Part shown: positions 25,063 to 37,991 of the stretch, piece after piece
How positions within the stretch are numbered: the first letter of the stretch is position 1
How the letters are laid out: each line of letters begins with the position of its first letter
Source: Phocicoccus pinnipedialis
GTDB taxonomy: Bacteria > Bacillota > Bacilli > Staphylococcales > Salinicoccaceae
Direction: 5' to 3'
Length of the DNA stretch: 64,000 nucleotides
Assembly (NCBI RefSeq): GCF_903994035.1
Contig: NZ_CAJEWB010000005.1
Location: forward strand, 62,001-126,000
Translations under genes and position numbers: made by a program
Notes under the pieces: model-generated
Told to the model about the DNA's origin: nothing
Seen by the model: the letters and a program-made list of their open reading frames with translations, nothing else
The model's database searches: none

Positions 25063-25881
25063 TTATTTATATATTCGTATCACGACTTCGTGATACGCGT
25101 TTTCTTCTGTCCTGTCATAATCGACTCTAAAGCCACGTGCTTTCAATTTCTCTATGTCATTATCTAAATCATTCATGACGAAGCTGACATCATCGTTGAA
25201 GTTAATTTGTTCATTTTTCTGCTCTAGACGATTTTTAACTGCAAGCTCTGTATCCTTCACAGTTAGTTCATCTTGTTTTACTTTCTTTAAAATTTCGTAT
25301 TGCGTATCGTTATCTAAGGAGAGCATTGTTCTCGCATGTCTCTCGGTTATTTCATTATTTTGTAATGCTGAAATAACGCTATTTGACAACTTTAAAAGTC
25401 TTAGTTTATTGGCAATAAATGACTGACTTTTGCCTAGAGATATCGCGAGATCTTTTTGAGTGATATCTTCCATTGATAACAGCTCTTTATAAGCAAGTGC
25501 TTCTTCATACGGAGATAAGTTCTCTCTTTGAATGTTTTCAATAATTGCAATTACGGCAGCTTCTTGGTCCGTTAGATACTTAATTATCGATTCCACATTT
25601 TCATAGTGGAGTGATTTCATTGCACGAAAACGACGTTCTCCTGCAATGATTTCATACATGCCCTCTTCTATCGGACGTAAGGTGATTGGTTGAAGTAAAC
25701 CATGCTGTTCAATCGACTGTGCGAGTTCTTTTATAGACTTCCCGTGAAACACGCGTCTGGGTTGGAAACGGTTCGGAACGATGGACTCTACAGGGATCAA
25801 TTCAATTTTATCTTCTTCATGTTTCCCTGTTTTATCTAAAAGATTAAACAGTTTCGAAAATGGTTTCTTCATATCTTTCAC
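25063..25881 (-). CDS. noc: Nucleoid occlusion protein Noc
   Basis: A 272-residue ParB paralogue. It has an N-terminal amphipathic membrane-binding stretch (KPFSKLFNLLDK, about residues 5-16), which separates Noc from ParB, then RFQPRRVFHG, GERRFRAMKSL and ENIQRENLSPYEEA, and an HTH at about 140-170 (DLAISLGKSQSFIANKLRLL). Noc blocks Z-ring assembly over the nucleoid. It lies 2 bp after rsmG, the conserved position for noc. Confidence 0.9.
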   Translation of the reverse strand: MKDMKKPFSKLFNLLDKTGKHEEDKIELIPVESIVPNRFQPRRVFHGKSIKELAQSIEQHGLLQPITLRPIEEGMYEIIAGERRFRAMKSLHYENVESIIKYLTDQEAAVIAIIENIQRENLSPYEEALAYKELLSMEDITQKDLAISLGKSQSFIANKLRLLKLSNSVISALQNNEITERHARTMLSLDNDTQYEILKKVKQDELTVKDTELAVKNRLEQKNEQINFNDDVSFVMNDLDNDIEKLKARGFRVDYDRTEENAYHEVVIRIYK

Positions 25882-25883
25882 CT

Positions 25884-26600
25884 CTAATTCATTAATGGTT
25901 TTTTGTTAGGTGTACCTGGTTTTCTCGGGTACTTTCTAGGTGTCTTACTCGTCTTCTTAATTTCTAAGATATAACGGTCGCTTTCTTCTTCAGGTAATGA
26001 TAATTCATGTATCGCTTCAAGCTTTCCGCCTAGTAATTTCAGCGCAAATTCCGCTTCATCAATTTCTTCCATCGTACGTTTTCCCTTTAGAACAATAAAT
26101 TTTCCACCTGTTCTAACGAGTGGCAAGCATAGTTCTGCTAGGACATTTAAACGTGCAACTGCGCGTGCGGTTACAACATCAAACATATGACGTGCTTTAT
26201 GTTGGCCAAACGTTTCTGCGCGATCATGGACAAGTGTGATTTTATCCAGTTCTAAGTTTGCAGTCAATTCATTCAAGAACATGATGCGTTTATTTAGTGA
26301 ATCCACAATCGTTATTTTTAAGTCCGGACGGATAATCTTCATTGGTATAGATGGGAAGCCTGCACCTGCCCCTACGTCACATAGACTTGCACCTTCTTCA
26401 AAGTCTGTGTAGAAGAGCGGCGTAATTGAATCGTAGAAGTGTTTTTCATATACTTCATTTTCTTCAGTCACAGCTGTCAGGTTAATTTTTTCATTCCACT
26501 CAACCAACATCTTAAAGTAAGTATCAAACTGTTCCATCTGACGCTCTGTAACTTCAATGCCTTCTTCTTTCAAGTATAAAATAAATTCATCTTTAGTCAT
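25884..26600 (-). CDS. rsmG: 16S rRNA (guanine-527-N7) methyltransferase
   Basis: A 238-residue RsmG/GidB. The SAM-binding motif CDVGAGAGFPSIPM is near residue 74, VHDRAET near 125, TARAVARL near 146, and the GGKFIVLKGKR segment near 164. It methylates G527 of 16S rRNA. A hairpin terminator lies between mnmG and this gene, so it may have partly separate expression. Confidence 0.95.
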   Translation of the reverse strand: MTKDEFILYLKEEGIEVTERQMEQFDTYFKMLVEWNEKINLTAVTEENEVYEKHFYDSITPLFYTDFEEGASLCDVGAGAGFPSIPMKIIRPDLKITIVDSLNKRIMFLNELTANLELDKITLVHDRAETFGQHKARHMFDVVTARAVARLNVLAELCLPLVRTGGKFIVLKGKRTMEEIDEAEFALKLLGGKLEAIHELSLPEEESDRYILEIKKTSKTPRKYPRKPGTPNKKPLMN

Positions 26601-26620
26601 TTTTATCCCTCTATATTAAT

Positions 26621-26646
26621 AAAAAGGCTTAATGATAAGCCTTTTT
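26621..26646 (-). terminator. Hairpin terminator between mnmG and rsmG
   Basis: On the minus strand AAAAAGGCTTA pairs with TAAGCCTTTTT across a 4-nt loop, starting at the mnmG stop codon. It would separate or attenuate transcription into rsmG-noc-parB. Confidence 0.75.
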
Positions 26647-28528
26647 AGTTTTGCACTTTCGCGATTTTTCCTTGTTCAATATATACGAGTAGAATTGATA
26701 TATCCGCAGGGTTCACACCTGAAATACGTGACGCTTGGGCGAGATCTAATGGACGTACTTCTTTTAGTTTATCTCTTGCCTCACTCGCTAACGAGTGCAC
26801 TGCATCATAATCGATATCTTCAGGAATCTTCTTGTCTTCCATGCGTTTCATTTTTTCAACTTGCTGAAGTGATTTCTTAATATACCCTTCATACTTAACT
26901 TCGATTTCAACTTGCTCTTGTTCATCTGGAGTAAGTAATGATTCTTCACTTAAAATCGTCATGATGTCCTGGTATGACATTTCAGGACGACGGAGTAATT
27001 CAATTGCTAGGATACCATCTTTCAGACGCGTACCGCCTTTACTTTCAACGACGCTCTGAGTATGTTCATTTGGTTTAATACGTACGTTTCTAAAACGCTG
27101 AAGTTCAGTTTCAATTCGTTCTTTTTTAGATAAAAACATCTCATAACGCTTATCCGATACAAGCCCATGTTCACGACCAATCTCAGTGAGTCTCATATCC
27201 GCGTTATCGTGTCTTAAGATCAGACGGTGTTCTGCACGTGATGTTAATAGACGATATGGTTCATTTGTACCTTTTGTAACTAAGTCATCAATTAATACGC
27301 CGATATAAGCTTCTGTACGACTTAAAATTAGTTCTTCTTTACCTAAAATCTTGTTTGCAGCATTAATACCTGCAATAAGTCCTTGTCCCGCAGCTTCTTC
27401 ATATCCACTTGTACCGTTAATCTGACCTGCTGTATATAGGTTCTCAATCTTTTTCGTTTCAAGTGTTGGCCATAATTGAGTTGGCACTAACGCATCGTAC
27501 TCAATCGCATATCCAGTACGCATCATACGTGCATTCTCTAAACCTGGTATTGTCTTCAGCATTTCTCTTTGTACCGCTTCAGGCATACTTGTTGAGAGAC
27601 CTTGAACGTAAACTTCTTTCGTATGTCTGCCTTCTGGTTCTAAGAAAATTTGGTGACGTGGTTTATCATTGAATCTTACAATCTTATCTTCGATAGATGG
27701 GCAATAACGTGGGCCCGTTCCTTCGATTAAACCAGAGTACATCGCAGATAAATGTAAGTTTTCATTGATGATTTGGTGTGTAAATTCATTTGTGTGTGTT
27801 AACCAGCAAGGGAGTTGATCCATGATGAATTCAGTCGTTTCATAACTGAATGCACGTGGTACATCATCTCCAGGCTGGATTTCTGTTTTATCATAATCAA
27901 TGGAGTCTGCATTCACACGAGGTGGTGTACCTGTTTTGAATCTTACAATTTCAAATCCAAGATTTTTTAACTGATCCGCGAGTTTAATTGACGGCATTTG
28001 GTGATTCGGACCACTTGAATACTTGAGATCACCTAAGATAATCTCCCCACGTAAGAACGTTCCTGTCGTAATGATGACAGACTTCGCTTCATATACTGTG
28101 CCGATGTTTGTTTTCACACCAACAACTTTATTGTCCTCAATTAAAATCTCATCAACCATGCCTTGCATGACATCTAAGTTTTCTGTTTCTTCAATTACTT
28201 GCTTCATTTCAGTTTGATAAAGAACCTTGTCAGCTTGTGCACGTAGCGCACGTACAGCCGGCCCTTTACCTGTATTTAACATGCGCATTTGTATGTGCGT
28301 CTTATCAATGACTTTCGCCATCTGACCGCCGAGAGCATCTACTTCTCTTACGACGATTCCTTTAGCTGGTCCACCAACAGACGGGTTACATGGCATGAAT
28401 GCGATGCTGTCTAAGTTAATCGTTAACATCAATGTCGTAAGACCTTTACGTGCAGTAGCAAGACCCGCCTCGACCCCCGCATGTCCTGCACCAATGACGA
28501 TTACATCATATTTACTATGCTCTACCAT
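26645..28528 (-). CDS. mnmG: tRNA uridine-5-carboxymethylaminomethyl modification enzyme MnmG
   Basis: A 627-residue flavoprotein. The FAD motif [19 protein letters not shown] is at about 11-29, and the conserved [26 protein letters not shown] and [21 protein letters not shown] blocks are all present. It pairs with MnmE to modify wobble uridines. It lies 13 bp after mnmE in the usual order. Confidence 0.97.
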   Translation of the reverse strand: MVEHSKYDVIVIGAGHAGVEAGLATARKGLTTLMLTINLDSIAFMPCNPSVGGPAKGIVVREVDALGGQMAKVIDKTHIQMRMLNTGKGPAVRALRAQADKVLYQTEMKQVIEETENLDVMQGMVDEILIEDNKVVGVKTNIGTVYEAKSVIITTGTFLRGEIILGDLKYSSGPNHQMPSIKLADQLKNLGFEIVRFKTGTPPRVNADSIDYDKTEIQPGDDVPRAFSYETTEFIMDQLPCWLTHTNEFTHQIINENLHLSAMYSGLIEGTGPRYCPSIEDKIVRFNDKPRHQIFLEPEGRHTKEVYVQGLSTSMPEAVQREMLKTIPGLENARMMRTGYAIEYDALVPTQLWPTLETKKIENLYTAGQINGTSGYEEAAGQGLIAGINAANKILGKEELILSRTEAYIGVLIDDLVTKGTNEPYRLLTSRAEHRLILRHDNADMRLTEIGREHGLVSDKRYEMFLSKKERIETELQRFRNVRIKPNEHTQSVVESKGGTRLKDGILAIELLRRPEMSYQDIMTILSEESLLTPDEQEQVEIEVKYEGYIKKSLQQVEKMKRMEDKKIPEDIDYDAVHSLASEARDKLKEVRPLDLAQASRISGVNPADISILLVYIEQGKIAKVQN

Positions 28529-28541
28529 ACAATTCCTCCTA

Positions 28542-29915
28542 TTATTTTCCTAAACAGAATTTGGCAAATAACTGGTCAATAAGTTCTTCAGACACGTCTT
28601 GTCCAATGACCTCACCGAGTAATTGCCACGTTTTTACTAAATCAATTTGGATCATATCCACTGGAATATCAAGTTTTGCTGCTTCAACTGCATCGTGAAT
28701 CGATTGTTTTGCAGACTCGAGTAAGTGGATGTGACGGTTATTAGAAACGTAAGTTGAGTCACTCATGTTGAGTCCACCACTGAAGAATAAGTCTCTGATG
28801 TTTTCTTCAAGCTCATCTACACCTGTTCCTTCAGTGATAGAGGTTTGGACGATATTAAACCCATAAGGTACAAGCTCATCTACATTTAACCTCTGAGTTA
28901 AGTCGAGCTTGTTCACGATGATGATTACTTTACGTCCTTGTAAATTCTCTAAAATTTCTTTGTCTTCATCTGATAATTCTTTTGTATAATCAATGACGTA
29001 AAGTATCAGTTCAGCGTTACTTAGTGCTTCGCGTGAACGCTCTACACCGATGCGTTCAACGACGTCATCTGTCTCACGAATACCTGCAGTATCAACGAGC
29101 TTCAGTGGAATTCCGTTGACGTTTACGTATTCTTCTAAGATATCACGCGTGGTACCTGCAATATCTGTTACGATCGCACGGTTATCTTGAATAAGATAAT
29201 TTAAGAGTGAACTCTTACCTACGTTTGGTTTACCTACAATAACAGTGTTGAGTCCTTCCCGTAAAATTCGACCTTCTTTAGAGGTCTTTAAGAGTGTCGC
29301 AATTTTTTCTTCTATTTTAACTGCTTCTTCAAGTAAGAAAGCAGTCGTCGCTTCTTCAACATCATCATATTCTGGATAATCAATATTTACTTCTACTTGA
29401 GCTAAGATTTCTAAAATTTCTTGTCTCAATGTTTCAATATATGTTTTCAGACGACCTTGCATCTGTTGGTTCGCAACTTTAGATGCTTCGTCTGTCTTAG
29501 ATCTAATGAAGTCCATGATGCCTTCGGCTTGCGATAAATCGATACGTCCATTTAAGAATGCACGCTTCGTAAATTCACCAGGTTCTGCCATTTCAGCACC
29601 ATGTTTTAATGTCAGTCTTAAGATGTGATTAATTGTATGCACACCACCGTGACAATTAATTTCCACAATATCTTCACGCGTATATGTGCGTGGCGCACGC
29701 ATAACGGCCACCATTACTTCTTCAACTGTTTCGTTCGTATCTGGATCGATGATATGACCATAATTGATCGTATGCGAATCCACATCTTTAAGTTTTTTCT
29801 TACCTCTATAGAGCTTATCTGCAATTTCTACAGCGTCGATACCTGATAATCGAACAATTGCGATGGCACCTTCGCCTATAGGAGTTGAAATGCTCGATAT
29901 CGTTTCTAACTGCAT
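28542..29915 (-). CDS. mnmE: tRNA modification GTPase MnmE
   Basis: A 457-residue protein with the N-terminal formyl-THF-like domain ([20 protein letters not shown]), a central helical domain, the inserted GTPase with P-loop [14 protein letters not shown] near 225, [12 protein letters not shown], and the C-terminal FCLGK with its catalytic Cys. It partners with MnmG for 5-carboxymethylaminomethyl uridine. Confidence 0.97.
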   Translation of the reverse strand: MQLETISSISTPIGEGAIAIVRLSGIDAVEIADKLYRGKKKLKDVDSHTINYGHIIDPDTNETVEEVMVAVMRAPRTYTREDIVEINCHGGVHTINHILRLTLKHGAEMAEPGEFTKRAFLNGRIDLSQAEGIMDFIRSKTDEASKVANQQMQGRLKTYIETLRQEILEILAQVEVNIDYPEYDDVEEATTAFLLEEAVKIEEKIATLLKTSKEGRILREGLNTVIVGKPNVGKSSLLNYLIQDNRAIVTDIAGTTRDILEEYVNVNGIPLKLVDTAGIRETDDVVERIGVERSREALSNAELILYVIDYTKELSDEDKEILENLQGRKVIIIVNKLDLTQRLNVDELVPYGFNIVQTSITEGTGVDELEENIRDLFFSGGLNMSDSTYVSNNRHIHLLESAKQSIHDAVEAAKLDIPVDMIQIDLVKTWQLLGEVIGQDVSEELIDQLFAKFCLGK

Positions 29916-29928
29916 ACAAATGTCTCCT

Positions 29929-30873
29929 TTATTTTTTCTGTATTACCAAGTAACGGTTTGGCTCTTCACCTTCTGAGTGAGTTTTTATGTTTGTAACGTT
30001 ACTTAGAGCGTTATGAATCACTTTTCTTTCATTTGCTGGCATAGGTTCTAAGTGTACCGGAAGTCCCGTCTGTAATGCTTTCTTAGTCATGTTCATTGCG
30101 AGCGTTTCTAGTGTTTCTTCACGTTTCATTCTGTAATTCTCTGTATCAACAATGATACGTCCGTAGCTCGTATAAATGCGGTTAAAGTAACTTTGTGCAA
30201 CTTCTTGAATTGCGTTTAAAGTTGCACCGCGTTTACCGATGATTTTCGACGCATAATCACTTTCAATTTCAATGTTGATTTCTCTATCATCTATTGTATA
30301 AGTGACTGAATTTTTAATACTCATTTCAGTGAGCACTGAATGCACATAGTTCATTGTGCGTTCTGCAGCTTCTTCAAATGTTATTTTTGGAACTTTTACA
30401 ACATCTTCTGTTTCTTCAGATTTTTCTTCACTGAAATTTACTGTTTCAGTTATTTCTTCATCTTCTAATCCCTCAAGAAATTCTTCGTCTTCAACTTGTG
30501 AGTGATCTTCAATAATCTCATTTGGAACTTCGATCGCTTCTTTCGTGATCGCATCTACTTCGTCACGTGCTTCTTCTTCTGTAAACTCTTCTTCGATGAC
30601 GTTCGATTCTACTACCGTATCTTCGTCAGTAATATTCGCTTCGTTATCCAGTCTCGTATGCCTGAACTTTAATGCATCTAAACTTTCATACATCTTAAGT
30701 TCTGGATTGATTACTGTAAGTTTAACTTCAGCATCTTTTTTACCTAGACCGAAAATCCCGCGCTTTCCTGGATCAACAACATCTATCTTAATGTCATTTT
30801 CCTCTACGTTTAAGTCTTTAAGTCCTACTTGAATCGCTTCTTCTACAGTTTCTGCATGATAAACTTTGTACAT
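29929..30873 (-). CDS. jag: Jag/KhpB RNA-binding protein
   Basis: A 314-residue protein with an N-terminal Jag-N domain ([19 protein letters not shown]...[21 protein letters not shown], residues 3-50), an extended acidic linker at about 60-165, a KH domain with the GxxG-type loop [13 protein letters not shown] near 218-230, and an R3H domain ([11 protein letters not shown]) near the C-terminus. KhpB/Jag binds RNA with KhpA and affects cell elongation. Its ATG directly follows the rnpA stop, with GGAGG inside the end of rnpA. The spoIIIJ/yidC gene found between rnpA and jag in Bacillus subtilis is missing here. Confidence 0.92.
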   Translation of the reverse strand: MYKVYHAETVEEAIQVGLKDLNVEENDIKIDVVDPGKRGIFGLGKKDAEVKLTVINPELKMYESLDALKFRHTRLDNEANITDEDTVVESNVIEEEFTEEEARDEVDAITKEAIEVPNEIIEDHSQVEDEEFLEGLEDEEITETVNFSEEKSEETEDVVKVPKITFEEAAERTMNYVHSVLTEMSIKNSVTYTIDDREINIEIESDYASKIIGKRGATLNAIQEVAQSYFNRIYTSYGRIIVDTENYRMKREETLETLAMNMTKKALQTGLPVHLEPMPANERKVIHNALSNVTNIKTHSEGEEPNRYLVIQKK

Positions 30874-31221
30874 TTAGTTGCCTCCATTATTTATGCATTG
30901 CGCAATTTTTAAGACATGTAATAATGATTTTTCGATTTCCTTGTACTCCATGTGTGGAACAGGCTGCCTCGCAATCACTACGTATTCTGTACTCTTTAGT
31001 TCGTCTTTGTGTGTTTGGAAGAAACTTCGGATTCTTCTCTTGATTTTATTTCTTGTCACTGCGTTCCCAAGTTTTTTAGACACACTGATTCCAAGTCTTA
31101 AATGAGATATCTCTTTCTTATCTTTAACGTATACGACAAATTGACGGTTCGCAAAAGAACGTCCTTTTTTAAAGACAAATTGAAAATCTCTTTGCTTTTT
31201 TATTCTATACTGCTTCTTCAT
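30874..31221 (-). CDS. rnpA: Ribonuclease P protein component
   Basis: A 115-residue basic protein with the RnpA signature LGISVSKKLGNAVTRNKIKRRIRSFF and the N-terminal YRIKKQRDFQFVFKKGRSFANR. It binds the RNase P RNA for 5' tRNA maturation. The ATG at 31219-31221 is preferred over the in-frame TTG just before it. A terminator-like hairpin lies between rpmH and this gene. Confidence 0.95.
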   Translation of the reverse strand: MKKQYRIKKQRDFQFVFKKGRSFANRQFVVYVKDKKEISHLRLGISVSKKLGNAVTRNKIKRRIRSFFQTHKDELKSTEYVVIARQPVPHMEYKEIEKSLLHVLKIAQCINNGGN

Positions 31222-31300
31222 CAAAATACGCTACTCTCATTATATGATTACTTAATTATACAAAATCTTGCTCGTTAAGAACACTCATCAGAATTGGCAT

Positions 31301-31330
31301 AAAAAAAGATCACCTAGTGATAGATGATCT
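31301..31330 (-). terminator. Terminator or attenuator between rpmH and rnpA
   Basis: On the minus strand AGATCA pairs with TGATCT across a 12-nt loop (with inner ATCAC/GTGAT pairing possible), then seven T residues. It would let most transcripts end after rpmH. Confidence 0.75.
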
Positions 31331-31334
31331 CTTA

Positions 31335-31472
31335 CTATGCTGAAAGCACTTTTCTTCCTTTTCTTCTACGACGAGCAAGAACTTTACGGCCATTCTTTGT
31401 AGCCATTCTCGCGCGGAATCCGTGTACTTTAGAACGTTTACGTTTATTTGGTTGATACGTACGTTTTACCAT
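31335..31472 (-). CDS. rpmH: Ribosomal protein bL34
   Basis: A 45-residue, very basic protein beginning [20 protein letters not shown] and ending KGRKVLSA, which is the standard bL34 sequence. Start ATG at 31470-31472 with GGAGGTG upstream. It is the first gene of the minus-strand block beside oriC. Confidence 0.97.
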   Translation of the reverse strand: MVKRTYQPNKRKRSKVHGFRARMATKNGRKVLARRRRKGRKVLSA

Positions 31473-31603
31473 CTCTACACCTCCAAATTAATACTTCCAC
31501 TTATATGTGTATCTAGTCTTTATTTTAGCAACTATTTAATAGTAACAGAGTCCCTTATAAAATTCAAGACCATTTTTTGATAAAAACAGAGTGATATCAA
31601 GTG

Positions 31604-31878
31604 TTATCCACACATCCTGTGTATGATTATATCACAAGATAAACTTATCCACAGTTAAATCCTATAAATATCCACAACATAACAGCCCGTTTAAAAATGC
31701 CTGTGGATAAGTTGTAGATGTGTGGATAGTTTTTAAATTTTATTGATATATCCGCTGATTTTCGGTATAATTTTTATGAAATAGCTGTGGGTAACTCTGT
31801 TTTTTTATCTGACTTATCCACAGTTTGTGCACAACTTGTGGATAACTTTACAACAGCCGTGAATTAAAGTTATCCACA
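31604..31878. other. oriC, upstream DnaA-box cluster
   Basis: Six perfect DnaA boxes (TTATCCACA) are present: plus-strand at 31604, 31645, 31814 and 31870, minus-strand at 31702 and 31837. Near-matches lie at 31668 (ATATCCACA), 31721 (minus, CTATCCACA) and 31786 (minus, TTACCCACA). The cluster sits in the AT-rich gap between divergent rpmH and dnaA, where gene orientation switches. Boxes flank the dnaA promoter, consistent with DnaA autoregulation. Confidence 0.93.
31743..31771 (+). promoter_or_regulatory. dnaA promoter
   Basis: TTGATA at 31743-31748 and TATAAT at 31766-31771 with a 17-bp spacer, embedded among DnaA boxes. Confidence 0.8.
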
Positions 31879-31911
31879 TCGTGTGAATTTGTTAAAAGTG
31901 AGGAAAATTTT

Positions 31912-33240
31912 ATGAATGGTCTCGATCAGATTTGGCAGAAGGCCTTAGAATCTATTAAAGAGAAATTAGCTGGCCCGAGTTTTGAAACGTGGTTTATGGA
32001 TGTTACTCTTACTGAACTCACTAAAGAACAGGCGATTATTGAAACACATAATACGTTCAATAGAGATTGGCTAGAAACGCATTACACAGATGTCGTTCAG
32101 GATGCACTTTTTAATTCTGTAGGTGAAAGACCAGATGTTACTTTCATTATTAAAGGAGATCCTGTAAGTCAAGAGGCACCTAATAAAGATGAAGAAACTG
32201 TGGATACGTCGTTTGGACCTAACTTCCAAATCAATGATCAAAACACATTTGAAACATTTGTCATTGGTAGTGGAAACCGCTTCGCGCACGCAGCAAGTCT
32301 TGCGGTTGCTGAAGCACCTGCAAAAGCTTATAACCCACTGTTTATCTATGGTGGTGTTGGTTTAGGTAAAACGCACCTGATGCATGCGATTGGTAATTAT
32401 GTCACAGAAACAAGACCTGGTGCGAAAGTCGCTTATCTATCTAGTGAGAAATTTACGAATGACTTCATCAACTCAATTCGTGATAATAAACCAGAAGCGT
32501 TTAGAAATAAGTATCGTAATGTAGATGTATTATTAATTGATGATATTCAATTCTTAGCGGGAAAAGAATCGACCCAAGAAGAATTTTTCCATACATTTAA
32601 TGCGCTACATGATCATGATAAACAGATTGTGATCACGAGTGACCGTACGCCGAACGAGATTCCTACTTTAGAGGATCGTCTGCGCTCACGTTTTGGTTGG
32701 GGACTCATCACAGATATTACACCACCAGATTTAGAAACTAGAATTGCAATTTTAAGAAAAAAATGTGAGGAAGAAAACGTAGAGATTCCAAATGAAGCAA
32801 TGCTTTATATTGCGAATCATATAGACACGAACATACGTGAACTTGAAGGTGCCTTAACGCGTGTTGCTGCATACTCTAAACTCACGAACCAAGTAATGAC
32901 GCCTGAGCTTGTTGCCTTAGCATTGAAGGATATCGTTTCACAACCGAAGTCAAAAAAGATTACAATACCAGATATCCAAAAAGCTGTCGCAGAATATTAC
33001 GGCATTCAAATCGAAGACTTTGGTTCGAAAAAACGTACACGTTCGATTGCATTCCCTCGACATGTTGCCATGTATTTATCTAGAGAGCTGACAGATAACT
33101 CTTTACCGAAAATTGGAGAAATTTTTGGAGGCAGGGACCACACAACTGTAATTCACGCTCATGAAAAAATTGCAAAGTTGAGAGAAAATGATGAATCTTT
33201 CCTTTCAGAGCTCGCGCAAATAGAATCTAAGTTGAATTAA
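31912..33240 (+). CDS. dnaA: Chromosomal replication initiator protein DnaA
   Basis: A 442-residue initiator. Domain I begins [28 protein letters not shown]; a variable linker spans about 85-105. The AAA+ domain has Walker [17 protein letters not shown] near 147-162, Walker [21 protein letters not shown] and the arginine-finger region [11 protein letters not shown]. Domain IV ends with the DnaA-box-binding signature [16 protein letters not shown]. The ATG is preceded by TGAGGAAA. Confidence 0.98.
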   Translation: MNGLDQIWQKALESIKEKLAGPSFETWFMDVTLTELTKEQAIIETHNTFNRDWLETHYTDVVQDALFNSVGERPDVTFIIKGDPVSQEAPNKDEETVDTSFGPNFQINDQNTFETFVIGSGNRFAHAASLAVAEAPAKAYNPLFIYGGVGLGKTHLMHAIGNYVTETRPGAKVAYLSSEKFTNDFINSIRDNKPEAFRNKYRNVDVLLIDDIQFLAGKESTQEEFFHTFNALHDHDKQIVITSDRTPNEIPTLEDRLRSRFGWGLITDITPPDLETRIAILRKKCEEENVEIPNEAMLYIANHIDTNIRELEGALTRVAAYSKLTNQVMTPELVALALKDIVSQPKSKKITIPDIQKAVAEYYGIQIEDFGSKKRTRSIAFPRHVAMYLSRELTDNSLPKIGEIFGGRDHTTVIHAHEKIAKLRENDESFLSELAQIESKLN

Positions 33241-33253
33241 ATAATGTGAGTAA

Positions 33254-33400
33254 TGTGGATAAGTGTTACACTATTACCAACAGGTTATCCACATGTGAAT
33301 AACTTACGTATTCTAAGCGTTTTTATAGTTATCCACATATTCACAGGACCTACTAATGCTTTTAATATCTTTATATAAATAACTAATAATAAATAAGGAG
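33254..33400 (+). other. oriC, downstream cluster with basal unwinding system
   Basis: Perfect DnaA boxes at 33254 (minus), 33285 and 33329 plus near-matches at 33294 (minus) and 33337. The last two boxes are followed by a short GC-rich step (CAGGACC) and then CTACTAATG, a DnaA-trio-like array, and an AT-rich tract (33360-33400). Order and spelling closely follow the unwinding module of Bacillus subtilis between dnaA and dnaN, so strand opening probably begins here. Confidence 0.85.
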
Positions 33401-33407
33401 ATTACAA

Positions 33408-34541
33408 ATGAAAATTCGTATTAAACGCACATACTTTATAGAGCAATTAAACGACGTTCTAAAAGCCATCTCACCTAGAACTGCATTACCAATTTTAAAT
33501 GGTATTAAGCTTGAAGCTACTGAAGAAACTTTAGTTCTTACAGGTAGTGATTCTGAAATTTCAATTGAAATCACAATTCCTACCGAAGTGAATAATGAAA
33601 CAGTCTTAGAAATCGAATCATCAGGATCAGTCGTTTTATCTGCACGCTTCTTTACAGATGTTATAAAAAAATTGTCTGGAGATTTTGTAGAGTTAGATAC
33701 AAATGCACAATTCTTAACGCATATTCGTGCGGGTAAATCGAATTTCAATTTAAGTGGAAATGATCCAAATCAATACCCATTACTTCCAGAAGTGAATAAT
33801 GAATCAAGCATCATTATTCCATCTTCTGTACTTAAGACAATTATTAATGAAACAAACTTTGCGGTATCTCCTTCAGAAACACGTCCAGTTTTAACAGGTG
33901 TAAACTGGCAGTTCTTAGATAATGAAATTAAATTTACAGCAACGGACTCTCATAGACTTGCTTTAAGAAAATTAACAGACAAGCCAAACTCTGTCGAAAT
34001 CAGCAATGCGATTATCCCAGGTAAAGCGCTTGGAGAATTAAACAAAATTATCGATGATAAAGAAGATGACGTAGAAGTGAACTTCTCTCAAAATCAAGTA
34101 TTATTCAAATACGGAAATATGAGATTCATTTCTCGTTTGCTTGAAGGGAACTATCCAGACACGTCACGCTTATTCCCTGAAAACTACGAGACAAAATTAA
34201 CTGTGAACAATAGTGAATTCTTACACGCAATTGACCGTGTATCTCTTCTGGCACGTGAAGGCGGCAACAACGCAATTAAAATGACGATTGAAAATGGTAA
34301 AGTAGAACTTTCTTCTAATTCACCAGAAATCGGTAACGTAGAAGAAGATGTAAACATCGGCGGACTTGAAGGAGAATCATTACAGATCTCATTCAACTCT
34401 AAATATATGATGGATGCACTTCGCGCTGTTCCAGATGAAGAAGTTGCGATCGAGTTCTTCGGAACGATGAAGCCATTCACAATTCAGTCGAGCAATTCTT
34501 ATGATGTCATTCAATTAATTTTACCAATCAGAACATATTAA
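33408..34541 (+). CDS. dnaN: DNA polymerase III sliding clamp (beta subunit)
   Basis: A 377-residue three-repeat clamp with the conserved opening IKRTYFIEQLNDVLKAISPRTALPILNGIKLEA, TDSHRLALRK in the middle repeat, and the C-terminal FTIQSSNSYDVIQLILPIRTY. It tethers replicative polymerase to DNA. AAGGAG precedes the ATG by 8 nt; a terminator follows. Confidence 0.98.
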   Translation: MKIRIKRTYFIEQLNDVLKAISPRTALPILNGIKLEATEETLVLTGSDSEISIEITIPTEVNNETVLEIESSGSVVLSARFFTDVIKKLSGDFVELDTNAQFLTHIRAGKSNFNLSGNDPNQYPLLPEVNNESSIIIPSSVLKTIINETNFAVSPSETRPVLTGVNWQFLDNEIKFTATDSHRLALRKLTDKPNSVEISNAIIPGKALGELNKIIDDKEDDVEVNFSQNQVLFKYGNMRFISRLLEGNYPDTSRLFPENYETKLTVNNSEFLHAIDRVSLLAREGGNNAIKMTIENGKVELSSNSPEIGNVEEDVNIGGLEGESLQISFNSKYMMDALRAVPDEEVAIEFFGTMKPFTIQSSNSYDVIQLILPIRTY

Positions 34542-34558
34542 TAAAAATATGAATAATA

Positions 34559-34610
34559 AGTAGTAGTAACGCTTAAAATTAAAAATAAGGCGTTCCTGCT
34601 ACTTTTTTTG
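34559..34610 (+). terminator. Terminator after dnaN
   Basis: AGTAG and AACGC on the left pair with GCGTT and CTACT on the right, with an internal loop and a long apical loop, then seven T residues. Confidence 0.65.
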
Positions 34611-34733
34611 TTTTTTGTGTAGGTTTTATCATAAAACGCTCTAAACGTCTTAAATTGGCTCTAAATGATTGAGAAGATGAAATATTCTTGAATTTATAGT
34701 ATAATAATAGAGTGTATGTGAGGAGGAAAGCCC

Positions 34734-34948
34734 ATGGAAATCATTCAATTAGAAGATCAAATTACTTTAGGTCAATTTTTAAAACATCAAGCGCTTATCG
34801 GTTCAGGTGGAGAAGCGAAATGGTTCTTACGAGAAAATGATGTACTTTTAAATGACGAACCAGAAGATCGTCGTGGTAAAAAGTTACACCATAACGATGT
34901 ATTAGACCTTGGAGAATTTGGTCAATTTAGAATTGAGTATAAAAGTGA

Positions 34949-34958
<10 letters not shown>
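34734..34958 (+). CDS. yaaA: S4-domain RNA-binding protein YaaA
   Basis: A 74-residue S4-like protein, ITLGQFLKHQALIGSGGEAKWFLRENDVLLNDEPEDRRGKKLHHNDVL, the conserved small gene between dnaN and recF. It likely binds rRNA during ribosome assembly. GAGGAGG precedes the ATG, and its end overlaps recF by 10 bp. Confidence 0.93.
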
Positions 34959-37979
<3,021 letters not shown>

Positions 37980-37991
37980 GAGGAAACATGA

